Assembly: GCA_037951105.1 (NCBI GenBank)
Contig: JBAMJV010004285.1
Span: 1 to 64,000 of the forward strand
DNA: 64,000 nt
Reading direction: 5' to 3'
Source: Echinarachnius parma
Taxonomy: Eukaryota > Echinodermata > Echinoidea > Clypeasteroida > Echinarachniidae
Part shown: positions 22,623 to 34,824 of the stretch, piece by piece
Layout: the number at the start of each line of letters is the position of its first letter
How positions within the stretch are numbered: the first letter of the stretch is position 1
Translations under genes and position numbers: made by a program
The notes under the pieces: generated by a model
Seen by the model: the letters and a program-made list of their open reading frames with translations, nothing else
What the model was told of the DNA's origin: nothing
The model's database searches: none

Positions 22623-23524
22623 GGGGTTCAGATTGTAGAGTCTCCATGGGAGACTTTCAATTGTGCTCTTATTCAGTGCGATGAGTTAACGTATTATATT
22701 GCACATTCGCTCATTACTCAGTACTATGGCTTTCATTTACCATGAATGTTCACATTTTATGGGCATGTCATCAAAACTAATCATAGAGCCCTTTAATATG
22801 TGCAAGATGTGTGATACTATCTCAAACATACGTTGACAAGTGTGTAGCAAGAACATGATCGAAAAAAGAGTGATAGATAAGTGCAAATAAAACCACAATG
22901 AAGAGATATAGGCTCACGTACGCATAAATGTGAAGGGTATGAAGATAGATCTACCACACAACTTTGGAGGCCAAGACGCATAAGTGGTAAAACAGAGCAT
23001 CATTAATTAGGACTATTATTTATTCATCACATTCTAGTTCAATAATATGGTGATCTCCTTGAAATAGAACTTGGGCACACGTTTTTAGTCGGAACGTGAC
23101 AGCCATGTTCCAACTATATTGATAACCCTCCTGTTGCATCGTACGTGTCATGTCCCCATCATGTCATTAACGATGTTCATTAATGATCTCTTAATAATGA
23201 AAGCCATCCCTGAAATAATAGAACACGGGTGAAGTCTTATATCGCGCACATGTCTTTCACGATGTGGCGCTCTTACCCATCGTTATCAGGTCCGGTTAAA
23301 ACCTACACAATGATATTGCGTACTTTATCAACTCCCCAGGGAGCTTGCATACTAGCCATATTCTGCCATTGGCGCACGGCTCATTAACACCCGACCAAGT
23401 ACCAATTATACTACCGAATAAGAGAGCAGCGATGCAGATTAAAATGTCTTGATGAAGGACACAAGTGCCGGAGCATCAATCGCTTTCGAACTCGGGTCCC
23501 ATGAATGGAAGCCAAGAGCCTTCC
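22623..23524. other. 0.9-kb stretch, nothing recognised
   Basis: No gene, tandem repeat or transposon end was identified. Confidence 0.35.
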
Positions 23525-24196
23525 CAATAAGGGAGTTCGTAGTTACAAACTGCGCATGCGCCAATTTCTGAGACGAAAATTCACTATACGAAAAACATCA
23601 ATATTGCCCGTTGTCACATAGACCTTCGTGCAATTATTGTCACATTTGAAACGTGTTTTCACGGGAAATTTGGCTCGAAGTCATGAATGTTTTTCTGAAT
23701 TAATCATAATGGACATCTCATATACATAAGACTGATTTTTTTTTAATTCATTTTTTCTATTTATTTTCGGATTTTAACAAAAATGCCAACGTTCGTATTG
23801 GGGCTTTTATTGAAATTGAAAAGGCCCCATACGTAGATTTGTGTGTACTATTTTCTTTTAAGTGTTGAAAACGGGCAAAGATGTGATTTTTATTCTAAAC
23901 AAATTTATTTAGCCTGCTTCAAGTTTGAAAATTGAAATGAATGGTTATATTTATTCAATTTTATATATTTTAGGATTAAGGTGAGTTTTTTTTTTGGTCA
24001 GGTCTTTCAAACGTAACGAAACACAAGGAGAATTCACGCACGCACGCGGAAATTCTGCATAGAGCTCTGTACTTTAAATACGTGCGTCACAGGCTGTGCC
24101 GTAAACGTACGCGTAAAGCCTCAATTTTGGTACAATCTTCCGAAAAACCCGATGACGTCATACTGCTCCATGGGCTAACTACGAACTCCCTTATTG
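23525..24196. mobile_element. MITE with AAGGGAGTTCGTAGTTA ends, about 670 bp
   Basis: CAATAAGGGAGTTCGTAGTT on the left is matched by AACTACGAACTCCCTTATTG on the right, a 20-bp exact inverted repeat. A target duplication (TA or ATA) cannot be separated from the repeat. The interior is AT-rich on the left with a CpG-containing segment near 24030-24130 and encodes nothing. Confidence 0.82.
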
Positions 24197-25110
24197 AGCC
24201 ACACCATACTTCTTATGATAAAATGTCAAAATATAAAAATAAAGAGATGATAAAAAACTAAAATTGCCCGCGTTTTCCCTCTAACAGTCTAAAAGGTTAG
24301 TATTTATAGTAACCATGAAAGGCAATGTCGATGTCTAGTATGAAACGGCGCCTAGGGGTGAAGCTAAAGCCGTAATTTTAACTTTTAAAGTAGAAGGTGG
24401 GCGAATTTTCACATAGTAAATTCTTTCTAGCCATAAGGGAGATATAAACAATGGAAAACTCCAAGAAAGCAATCTTTATTTAGGGATTTATAGATTGCGT
24501 ATATTTATAGATTTTCATTACACTTAAGATGCAAATGGCCTTTCGTATTTGCTGAGTGTTTTTAGGGATTTATAAAAGCGTCAAGTGAGTATTATCGAAT
24601 GCCACCGCGAACATTATATCAAACAATATTCGTATAATACAAGCTTGTTGTTCATGTTGTTAGTGAGGGTGTTTACCTTTCTAGCAATCATATATACTGT
24701 ATGTGTAGAGATAATATTCACAAATGTGAACCAGTTACTTAAGTACCTTTACCGTGAAATATTACGGGTATATGGTTACATGTCTAATGATTTTATTCGA
24801 GTAGAAGGATTTGGCGTTACCCAGAAAGGTGCACCAGTGTCGACAGGGGAATTAAAATGTCATAAATGTTTTTATAATTTGTTATTCTTTAACTAGATGA
24901 TTCCGCTAATTTCAAATAATTATCATCGAATCCCATCAAGAACAGACCCCAACAATATCGTAGAAAGACGCGCGTGTAATCAGTGAAGGCGTAATTGAAT
25001 GTTCTGACATCATTAATTGTGAAACTTTTCTAATATTCATACACATGTTGAGATAATATGAGCAGAAATGTGAACCACTGCTATTATCACCTTCACTGAG
25101 AACAATAATG
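24197..25110. other. 0.9-kb stretch with one unassigned 103-codon frame
   Basis: The plus frame 24585-24896 would encode a short protein with one hydrophobic segment near residues 20-45. It lacks recognisable homology and its codon use is simply AT-rich, so I do not call a gene. Confidence 0.3.
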
Positions 25111-25118
25111 GGTAATGT

Positions 25119-25906
25119 CCATGCGCCTGGGAAGCGGGGGTGCTGGGGGTGCTGCAGCACCCCCGGAAATTGTTCAGGGGGTGCGCAAATTTGTGTGTAT
25201 GTTATAATGTATATCATTATGCTTCGTTTACGAAATTGTCACACAGCCGAGAGCCACAAATGACGCTTTTTTTTCTTTCTTTTTTTTACTTTGGGATAAT
25301 TTGGATATATGCAAATTATGGTTAGACAATATTGGGCAGGAAGGTCAGCTTGCTACAACTTCGGTAAACTATTTAATCTTCACAAAGATCAATCACTCTG
25401 ACGAACATATCAGCACCAGACGGGAAAATGCACCTTGACATAATCAGTGGCGGATCTACGGGGGGGGGGGGGGGGGTAGGGGGTTTAAATCCCCCCCCCC
25501 CTTGGGCTGCCAAGTGAAAATGTATCAGTGAAAAGAGTGAACAAAAATCACTTACGGGGGTTCAAAATATAATTCGCCGCTTCGCGGCTATCAGTGAAAA
25601 GATTGAACAAAAATCACTAAGGAGGTTCAAATTAGCAAAAGAATTCGCCGCTTCGCGGCTATCAGTGAAAAAAGTGAACAAAAATCACAAAAAACACAAA
25701 ATATAAAAAAAAAATATATATATATATATACTTATTAAGCTACGCCTATTATTCTTCCTTCTCAATCATTTATGATTATTCTTTGCATTATTTAAATATT
25801 GGAAGAAACCTAAGCTGTATGTATTAGTTCATCTTTCGTTTATATATATATATATACGTATATATATCTCAGCACCCCCGGTGAAAAAATCGTTCCCAGG
25901 CCCCCT
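25119..25906. mobile_element. hAT-like MITE, 788 bp, 8-bp duplication, with nested MITE
   Basis: Flanked by exact GGTAATGT at 25111-25118 and 25907-25914. The left subterminal sequence GCCTGGGAAGCGGGGGTGCT is matched by inverted AGCACCCCCGG and TTCCCAGGC on the right. A CAGTGGCGGATCTACG element is inserted at 25445. AT repeats occur at 25710-25730 and 25843-25866. Confidence 0.7.
25445..25690 (+). mobile_element. CAGTGGCGGATC MITE fragment nested in a larger MITE
   Basis: Starts CAGTGGCGGATCTACG, then a long G run (25459-25476) and a C run (about 25491-25501), matching the complete element at 55568. Internal GAATTCGCCGCTTCGCGGCT blocks repeat with about an 85-bp period. No matching right end is visible, so it is truncated or rearranged. 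Confidence 0.65.
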
Positions 25907-26689
25907 GGTAATGTTGTATTTAATTACTTTATATATAGAGTGATTTCGCGTTCTCAGAATATGTGCACTTCTCAACACGGACATGAAATGTCATAACTGT
26001 TTTTAGATTAGCCGTTTCTTTGACCAGACCTGTCCACTAATGTCACTTCATAATAGAAAACTGATTTCGAAATGTATTTCATATTCACAAGCAACTAATT
26101 ACAGAGGCCATAATAGTCATAGTAATATTATAGTAATACAATGTGCCATCTATGTACTCTCAATTTCGTGGACATCGAAGTAATGGTATCAATTAACATT
26201 CCAATAATTAGCTAGTACTTTATAAATATCATGAATGTCTATGTGGTTTATAACGACTCACTTTAGAATTAGCTTTTCTTGGTATCACTGTCGATGATTA
26301 AAAGGAGACTTGTTTTGTCTTAACAAGTACATACGAAATTTTATCGTGAACTCTTTGACATCGATATCAAATGTCATTACTATTTCTGGTAAGTGTATTC
26401 TTTAGGTAGACGTTTTTCACTGAAGACACTGAAGGAAGCAGAATATCCGAATTATCTAATAATTATCGCCATCAGTTTCATTAAACTGTTGAAATATCTG
26501 AGGTCTCAAAAACCTTAAATTCAAAATAGTTAAATGGAGAAGGGAGAAGTAGCGGTAGATGTAAACCTTTTAAGTTAGCTTCTTCCGCTAAATTTGATGT
26601 AGTAAATTAAAACAATACTTGGAAATATGTATAAAATTTATTGCACTAAAAATATGACATCGTATATTCGATTTTGCAGCTCCAATGCA

Positions 26690-27200
26690 CGTGTAACAGA
26701 ACCAGGTCGAGCCGTCCGAGTTTGGGGGCGAAACTCGCGGCCATGGCTGTTTAGCTGTAGCCTCTTGACAAGGCATGTCTCGTCTGAGCTGAGTTGAATG
26801 CACGGTATAGTATGCATTATGCAGGAACGACTAGACAGCGCGACTACCGTGCACAATCATTTGCCGAGACACATGAATTCATCACTCGCCAGATAGCCTC
26901 CATCAGGCGTTCAGTCGTTCCTGATCCTGCATGCAGCACAGCCATTGCTTGCTTGAGACACGAAGCCTTGTTAAAGGCTAATTTAGCTGCAGCTGCAGCT
27001 ACATGTATGTACCAACTGAACGCGGTGTGTGTATTCAAATGGCGCCTCTGTGTTACCGCTTGGAAAAAGCGCCCAATAAAGGGCGGCGGAGTTTATACTT
27101 TAAAGCCGCTTCGTCGTCAAAATATTGCACCCGAATCCGGCAGAATCCTACGCACTGCAGAGCGCGTTGCAGGTACATAACATGGCGTCTCCCTCTGACA
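26690..27200. promoter_or_regulatory. CpG-richer segment, possible regulatory or exon region
   Basis: About 500 bp has distinctly more CpG and GC than its surroundings, with overlapping open frames on both strands (26588-27256). It includes GGGCGGCGGAGTTTATACTT (GC-box-like then TATA-like) near 27081. No domain is recognisable in any frame. It could be a promoter or first exon of a neighbouring gene or an old GC-rich repeat. Confidence 0.2.
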
Positions 27201-27619
27201 CGGCAACGATGAAGCTTTAACATGTTTACAATCCTCTTGATCCTCATACCTGTCACGTAATCATGTCACCATGTGTGGTAACTGAAAGTGAACAGCCAAA
27301 GGACTTGTAAAATGCGGTCGCATATAATGCATGTAATAGCTCACGAGCAAACTAATATTGAAACCTATCAAAAGTAATTGATTTCATCTCGAAGACAAAG
27401 TCGTGATTTGTCAAGTTTGAGTTACGACTACATTCGTCATCTCGATTGACATTTTTGCCATAAATGAGGATCGACAGCTGCCAATGCCAATGCTGTATAG
27501 GCCCCCTGGAGGGCGAACAGAAGGCGGCTAAACATTTTGGGAATTCCGGTAGCCCAACATTTAGGGCTCAACGGAAATGGACGGGACAATGTTTTGATGC
27601 CCTCTACTGAACCCTCTTC

Positions 27620-27690
27620 CGTTTCGTATTGTTTTGTTTTGCTTTGATTTTTTGTTTTGTTTTGCTTTACTTTGTTTTGTTATCTTTTAT
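27620..27690 (+). repeat. TTTTG-type microsatellite
   Basis: A run of imperfect TTTTG and TTTGC units, directly visible. It creates a Phe-rich open frame (27634-27930) that I do not take as a gene. Confidence 0.85.
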
Positions 27691-28177
27691 TTTGTTTCCG
27701 GAAGTAGGATCGTCGCACCTGGCAACGTTTCCCAATTCTCCGCATTGAACAAATTGATGTCATTTGTTCTTTCTAAATCAGGTTATTGCCAATTTGTTGA
27801 TGCATGTATTATCTCCATTACATGCATAAATCTGTTCATAGTGGGTGGACGACAGTCGACATTTTATGAACTAAATAATTTCCCGTTAATCAGGGGTGAA
27901 CCATTTTACTCCATATCGCCACCCAGGTAAATATCAATACAAACTGCGAAAGGATTACACCAACTCTTATTTTCCTGAGTATAAAATCAGCATGGGTTTT
28001 GGAGACTATTAAAGACGGTCTAATGTGGCGCGTTTTTGTGTATCAAGGGAAATAGGAGAGAGTGTTATGCTATTTACTTTATCGCCATGTCAGGAAAGGG
28101 ATTTTTCTTAACAGATGACCACAAGGGGCAAAGCGTCAAGCATTATACTGCTAGAGTAAATACTTCATGATCCCTAA

Positions 28178-28426
28178 TGGCCTAGTCACATATCACCGTG
28201 TAGCGTAAACGGATGCCCGAGGAATATAAGATTCGCGAAATCAAATTTGACGGTGGTGAAAGTCGTCTCCATTGCTTCATACACGAAAAGTTACGCCGGA
28301 TAGAAACAGCGAACATCGCCTGACAAGGAACGGACAAGAAACGGATAGAAACGGAGACGAACGGATTGAAAATTGTTCCCTCCGTCGGCATCCGTTTACG
28401 CTATCCGGTGATATGTGAGCGTGCCT
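28178..28426. mobile_element. MITE with CACATATCACCG arms, 249 bp
   Basis: The left arm TCACATATCACCG..TAGCGTAAACGGATGCC is matched by GGCATCCGTTTACGCTA..CGGTGATATGTGA on the right, about 40 bp. TTAA follows the right end (28427-28430) and CTAA precedes the left, so a decayed TTAA duplication is possible. Non-coding. Confidence 0.78.
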
Positions 28427-30531
28427 TTAATCAAACGCTCCGAAACATGAATGCCTCCTACCACCACTTCATGTCACTTATGGTATTATTGCGCACTCTT
28501 CTCCCTGACGCGTCTTTGTAAAGTCAGTGAATGTGCTCCTCGGACATTCGGAGGGGGAACATTGCGATGAGTGTTTGCTATCATATAAAAGAAATATCAT
28601 CTAGCTTGACGCCATGTCGGGATATTTCTGACTGAAATTTGTTTTAGAGATATTTCTAAGCAGATGAATGATTGCGCTTTAGTTGCATGTGGAAACCATC
28701 GCACGATACAAAAACAATGCCCACGTACATGTGACGTATCCATATTGGCATAGAGCTAGGAAAGTTGAACAAATCCGTTGAACAAACAGAGCAACACATA
28801 AATGCCTCCCACTACATCACTCCATGCCATTCATAGTATATAGAGGCTGAAGCTTCGTCCCGTCTCATATACACGCCACCAATATTCCGCATCTGGAGGG
28901 TGTAATGTGGTGCTGTTTTTAAAGCTGAAATCCCCATGTAGTTCATACGAAGACCACCAGGTTCCTGTAGGTGAAGGGTTAAGAACGCTTTTAGGGGTTC
29001 ACTTATTCTACAGCATGGCGCCTGGTCCGAAGATGGATATTTCTGAAGATATGACATTTTGTTTGCGATCTACCCGGTGATCGAAACCATCGCAATAAGA
29101 TCCTTATATCATGAGTCAGTACGTTAGACAAATCACTCTTGGTTCAAACTACAAGTATTTAGTCTGCAACACTGCTGGGATATCTCATCTGTAGACCAGA
29201 CGCTGCAAAACATCATCATCCATCATTTTATGTCACTTTATCCAGCGTGTTACGATTTTCCCTTTCTATGTAATAATGTCAAATGAATGTATAGCATTTG
29301 AGTGGGTTTAGTCTGTCCATGGTCTATCACTAGCATGACTATGGGCGATGCAATGTCCTTCATCTATGCGTTTCTAATGAGGCGTTTGTTCGTGTTTCTT
29401 AGAAAGGAGTAAATGGGATCATTGCAGTGTCTGGCGTCTTGTCAGTACACAGGATTCAGTCATGCAGATGTTACAAGGCATTCTAAACCGATGACATACC
29501 GTACTTTATCTATCGGACATGTCCAAGCCATTTTCATATTCTGGTCCTGTAATACGTCACAGTTCACAATGAGTAACATTAATACACATATAAGAAGTAT
29601 AAAACATTGATAATAAGTTATAAAAAGGGGGGAAAACGTTAATATCATCACCAAATTATGTTCACAGAAGCACGTGTGATCCGTTAGAAATATGAAGATA
29701 TCAATATTTTCTGCGATAATCATGCATGACCATGATGGCGTATATGAGATAAATAGTTTGTATTCACCCCATTGATGAAAACCATCAACATCCAGAACTT
29801 ACACGGAGGATATAATGTGGCGTATGTTTGCTTCGAGGGGATCATTCCATTGTGTGGCCCCGTATCATGAACCATACGTCACCAAGCTCTTAAGCCGATG
29901 ACATACTTTAGCAATTGGACAAGTCAATGATATTTTCATATTTTTGTCCTGTATACGTCACATAAACGACAGTGAATTAACATTAAACATCACCTTTAAA
30001 CTATAAAACTCTGATAATTATCAAACACGACTGATCACCAATAACAAAACATCATCAGCTATATATACCTAGGCACGTGCGATCCGATAGAAATATGGAG
30101 TATGATTATCTTCGATAATCGTGCATGACGTACGGGATAAATAGTTTGGACTTGCCCCATTGATGAAAACCATCATCATTCAAAAGGTACACGTAGTGTA
30201 TAATTTGACATGTATTTGTGATTCATAGAAAGATGTGGAAGGGATGATATCTTTGTCTGGCGCCTTGTCAGGATGCAGATGTAACTAAGCAGATGACATT
30301 CTTACACGTTGGCCATTGATGGACAACATCATCATTCAAAACTCACACGTGCCATATCACTCTTCGTGCAAAGCTGCGAGCATTAACTTGTCACAAACAT
30401 GAATGCATCCCAGACCATCCTTTAATGTCACACACGCAAATAACAAAATCATTCACTTCGTGCCACTGTTTCATGGAAAGGCTATACATTGGGGATAATA
30501 TCATTATCTGGCGCATTGTTGGCATACAAAT

Positions 30532-30781
30532 GAAGAGCTCAGTTCCAAAAGACGCTAAAACCACTTTCCATAACAAAATTGAGTTAACGACATATGTACA
30601 TTTATAAGCTACAAGGCTATCTAGGAATCAACATTTTACGACAAATTACTCACTCAAAATCAAAATATAGAAAATTCAATTGTCATATTCCCATAGGCAC
30701 GTGTACAAAGTTGGGCAAAGAAACATGTTTTCCTCGAAAGATGAGAAAGTGGATAAAGCGCCTTTTGGAAGAAAGCTCTTC
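30532..30781. mobile_element. MITE of the GAAGAGC family, copy 2
   Basis: The left end is GAAGAGCTCAGTTCCAAAAG and the right end is CTTTTGGAAGAAAGCTCTTC, imperfect inverses. Same length (250 bp) and same arms as the copy at 2311-2560. Confidence 0.75.
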
Positions 30782-30826
30782 AAATATTACTTGGCGTGCT
30801 AAGCCGATGCAACACTTGCACTAATA

Positions 30827-31355
30827 CAGGGTGGCCCAAAACAAACTGAACGGGGCACTTCCCAAAATATAATACCACAATGTTTATTTTCATCGGATAG
30901 GGCGTCCTTTCCAATGAAAACGATACCAAGAAGAGTCATTTTGGTCAGGTCGTTTTTGTTTAAGGACGCAGTGAGTGAGACCATGTCAGGTGCCGATTTA
31001 TGTCGATTTCGACCTAGTCAATGCTAGTTTAACCACTCTCCTTGCCCGTAATACTATTCAGCGACCATGCCCATTCTCTCGGCACACGGCTGAGTGCACA
31101 CTAACAATAGTGCGCGATGCTCAACGCTATGAATGGCGGTTCGTGCGATTCATCAAGCGCTGGCTCAATACAAATTGACAAAAAAGAGAACCTGACATGG
31201 TGTCACTCACAGCGCCCTAAAACAAAAACTACACGACCAAATTGACTGTTCTTGGTATCGTTGTTCATTTGAAAAGACACTCTATCCGATGGACATAATA
31301 CATTTGTTACTATATTTTGGGAAGTGCCCCGTTCCGTTTTTTGAGGGCCACCCTG
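30827..31355. mobile_element. Tc1/mariner-like MITE with long inverted repeats, 529 bp
   Basis: A TA duplication (30825-30826, 31356-31357) flanks ends CAGGGTGGCCC and GGGCCACCCTG. The inverted arms run about 165 bp, with blocks ACGGGGCACTTCCC, ATCGGATAG, AACGATACCAAGAA and ACCATGTCAGG on the left found inverted on the right. The core between the arms encodes no recognisable transposase. TA target and CAGGG ends fit Tc1/mariner. Confidence 0.82.
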
Positions 31356-31403
31356 TATAGCCACTGGACGAATATAAGATATGGTTGTATTGTTTCTGAA
31401 CAT

Positions 31404-31762
31404 CACGTGGTGTGGCGAGATTGGTAGAGCGCGTGCCTTCCAATAGTGAGGTCCCGAGTTTGAACCCATGTTATGCCCATCGCGAATTTGCTTCAGAAAG
31501 AAAATGTATCCACATTTGCTGCTCTCGACCCAGGTGTATAAATGGGTGTACCCGGAAGGATGGAATGAAGTTACTTACCACTGGGTGCACCTACGAGGTT
31601 GCCCGTGGCTGGAATGCTCCCAAGGGAGTGGAAAATGAGCACTTTGCGTGCTGGATTGAGTGCAGTACGTATCCGATGACCGGGGTAATAATAGTGATGC
31701 GCCGCGAGCATCAAAACACGGAACGGGAGCTATATAAGTAGCCACCATTATAATTATTATCA
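31404..31762 (+). mobile_element. tRNA-derived SINE, family S2, copy 1
   Basis: The head CACGTGGTGTGGCGAGATTG contains an A-box-like motif. The B box region is CCCGAGTTTGAACCC (about 31452). The middle shares CTGCTCTCGACCCAGGTGT with the copy at 42575. It ends GAGCTATATAAG and an ATTATAATTATTATC tail. An open frame over 31412-31741 is a by-product. Confidence 0.75.
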
Positions 31763-32151
31763 CAGTCCACAATGAACTTAAATTAAAAATACAATGTGAA
31801 ATATACATATTACATACTGACAATTATTGAAAATTTATAAAAACATTCTTAACATCGAATTATATATATTCACAGGAGAATTTGTTATCCGTTAGATTAT
31901 GAAGATATCGTAGTGACGTATGGGATATATAGCTTGAACCTGGCCCATTGAATGATGGCATCATCATTCAAAACTCACACGTGTCATATCACTCTTGGTG
32001 CAAAGCTGCGAGCGTTATTAAACCTGTCAATAGCAAGATGTCATGCTCATTTGAACAAACACTCCAAAAGATGAATGCATCCCAAACCGCCTCTTCATGT
32101 CACTCATGTCAGCATGGTAGGAACAAGAGTTTGTTGTTTAATGCGTAAATA

Positions 32152-32342
32152 ATATCTCGTTATGAATGAGGAAACTGAAAGCCTACTATATTTGTAAGGC
32201 GACGTTTCGCCGGTGAACTACTGGCTTTTTCTGTCTACTCCCAAAAGTGTAGAGCGGTAGGTGAAGCCGGTAGTCCACCGGCGAAACGTTGCGTTACACA
32301 TACCTAGTAGGCTTTCAGTTTCTTGATTCATAACAAGATATC
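32152..32342. mobile_element. Foldback MITE, about 190 bp
   Basis: Almost the whole element is one inverted repeat. ATATCTCGTTATGAAT pairs with ATTCATAACAAGATAT, and GAAAGCCTACTA and ACGTTTCGCCGGTG also pair with their inverses. The loop is only about 30 bp. No coding capacity; target duplication unclear. Confidence 0.85.
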
Positions 32343-32447
32343 AACTTCGACGTGATGAATTATAATCTACATCAACTTAATGCGCAATGTACGTAAGTGT
32401 TGTTGAAGGGGTGTTGCTGTTGTTATCCCATGTTACAGTCATTTGTT

Positions 32448-32715
32448 GTGAGGTTATGAAAAACTGAGAGTCAAATTTGAAGGAGCATACAATTTCAGTG
32501 ACAGAATAAACTTTATTTGATAAAAATGGGTTCAGAAACAGTTGATATATAGATAAATGTATCCGATCGGAATAAACCTGGGACCCAAGGTTTATTCAAT
32601 GATTTCTCTTTTTTTAATACTGTATATAAAAAGCTTACACTTTTTCCAAACAAAATGTAAGAGGTTTCTAAATAGTCTTTGATGATCTCTCTATTTAATC
32701 ATTATTTTAACAAAA
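32448..32715 (+). mobile_element. TTAA MITE family A, internal fragment
   Basis: TTGTGAGGTTATGAAAAACT and GATGATCTCTCTATTTAATC match the interior of the element at 5838-6373 in the same order. Both TTAA ends are missing. Confidence 0.75.
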
Positions 32716-33209
32716 AAAATATAGCGTCCAGATGGCCTAATGTTCACGATTAGGCTCTCAAGAAGTAATTTTTCCTCAAGAAAAAAAAAAATTGGCAGTC
32801 ATATCCCATGAAATCAATCAATTTTAAATCGCCAAAATCGATTATGCTGCCCTCTATAATTGGTTGACGTCATCTAAAGAACTTCGCCCATAGTCTCTGT
32901 ACACAACGCCTCTCTAAATTCTCTAGATGACGTAAGCTGATGAATTGTCAATCACATATCAATCACGCTGCTGATTTTGGACCCTAAAATCACTAGCCTA
33001 AAATCACACTGTGTTTATTTTCATGGAGTTTTATCTGCAGACCTAGTTTACAAGTCATCAACTATGGAAAAAGTGCCAAAATACGTTGTATTCTTTAGTT
33101 CCGTTAATGTCTCCCCAACCACCACTTTATGTCACTCACTTGGTCCAGCATGCTTGCAGCTTGTTGGCCTTCGTGTTGTATGTGCAAATGTATTGATGAA
33201 AGGGTATTG

Positions 33210-34548
33210 ATGATATCGTGTTTACAATCTGTTGTTTCTTTTGTTTAAAGACAGTGCACTCCATGGACGCTCGTTCCTTAACCCATGGCCTACGGAAACC
33301 TAGTAAACCCCGTACTAACTTAATGGGAATTGAAGAATCTATTAGGGAACATGTTAACAATCAGCAAAATACAGTGCAAACTTTGTTGTGTGTGTAGTGC
33401 CCCCAAAAATCGATTGGGGATATCCTTTAAGGATCTATCCTTCTTATGTGACCTGAAAAAGAAGAATACTAAAATTGGATCGTGTTTTTTTTTTTTTTTT
33501 TTTTTTTACGCGTTGTGCTTCTCCGGACGTAACCTTTACTCAAAGGAATATGACTGATGGGATGCTTACGTACGTCCGATGTATACGTTATAGGAAAGTC
33601 TTGCAGAATATTCCTATCCATTTCTATGTGTCGCGCTAAGCACGATAGAGAGATTCGAGGATGATGGAAGACAGAATTAAGGAAGAAGTTTATGTTGAAA
33701 GACAAACTCTCCTCAAAATCATAAACGGGTTTCATCACAATCACTTAGTTCCATCATTCATAACCATCTGTATTGTCCCGATCCATAGCAAAACGAACAT
33801 CGACATTTTAAGAAATATTTCCGTTGCTCTTTCTTAGATTATAATTTCTATAAAGAATTGTTCGGTTGCTCTTTATAAGATTAAAATTTTCTTTCAGTGG
33901 AAACGTGTACTTCGGACAAATAACAATTATCCCGGCTTAGTAAAAGTCCGATGTAAAGAAAAGGCAACACAAGGGAATCCTCGAACAACGAATTAAACTA
34001 AATAATACGAATATGACTTCGACAATCAAACCACCGATTGTCATTCGATAGATATTCAGTGATACTTAGGCTGAATGTGAATTGACTTTTCCCCAATCAA
34101 TTTCACTTACTGACTAATGATATTGTATATTTCAATTCCTTTATCGTGTTTGTGCCTCTTACTTTAGTAATAATTTAATTTACGAATAACCTTTGATTGA
34201 TAAACGAAACATTATCTTTCACTTAAAGGCATCAACCACCGACAAAAAATAAAAAATAGTCAGTGGATGGCGAGGGAAAAAACCGAAACTGACCCAGAAG
34301 AAATGCAGTTCATCTCCCTATACCTGTCTTTACAGGTGTATCGTTACACAAACGGATGTTCTGAAATGAATCCTAAGGATGTTATCAATGCTTATTCATT
34401 GGAAGCTTTAGAATTAACAGCTGGATAGGATATAACATCTTTATAATAGTCGACTATAGACTATTTGTTAACATGGTTAAGTTAAACGATAGCAGAGAGA
34501 TGCCGATGGTGACCTTTAGAAAAACTTCGTTCATCGTGACTTTGTCGC
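33210..34548. other. 1.3-kb stretch, no gene; T-run at 33485
   Basis: Contains a long poly-T (33485-33508) and otherwise AT-rich sequence. The minus frame 33469-33744 crosses the T run and is not credible as a gene. Confidence 0.35.
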
Positions 34549-34552
34549 TTAA

Positions 34553-34820
34553 AGTGAAACCAGTAAAGTGTTAAACTCCACGAAAATTGATTGGAGCTTC
34601 CACATTTCTCTTCTCCCGTTTTGTTTGGCTTATGGTAAGAGAATAATAAAATAGGGTTCGATTTTTTTAAATGCCCCTTTAGTATGACGATATCTATCAT
34701 TGATAATCATTCAGCTCAAGAGCGTTAAAACACGGTCATAAACCTCATACACGGTATACAGTAATTCGTTGTAAAAGCTGACGCGAATTTTCGCTTATCT
34801 CACACTTTACAGGTGCACCT
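34553..34820. mobile_element. TTAA MITE family E, short copy
   Basis: Flanked by TTAA at 34549-34552 and 34821-34824. Left GTAAAGTGTTAAACTCCACG and right CACACTTTACAGGTGCACCT are imperfect inverses. The interior, CTCCACGAAAATTGATTGG and AATAAAATAGGGTT, matches the longer copy at 37227. Confidence 0.72.
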
Positions 34821-34824
34821 TTAA

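Larger units (their letters stand above)
27900..33210. repeat. Large diverged local-duplication array, about 5 kb
   Basis: Phrases recur in order with substantial divergence. One type is AATGCATCCCA..CTTCATGTCACTCA (28447, 28800, 29220, 30400, 32070, 33100). Another is TCTGGCGCCTTGTCAG (29430, 30255, 30510). A third is TTGATGAAAACCATCATCATT (29772, 30162, 31955). A fourth is TAATGTGGCG..TTTG (28022, 28903, 29812). This indicates old tandem duplication of units of several hundred bp. MITEs and a SINE inserted afterwards. Confidence 0.6.

Noticed and set aside
26794-27256. Overlapping frames of 64-128 codons as an exon
   Set aside because: Open on both strands due to CpG-rich composition; no domain, so recorded only as a low-confidence regulatory region.
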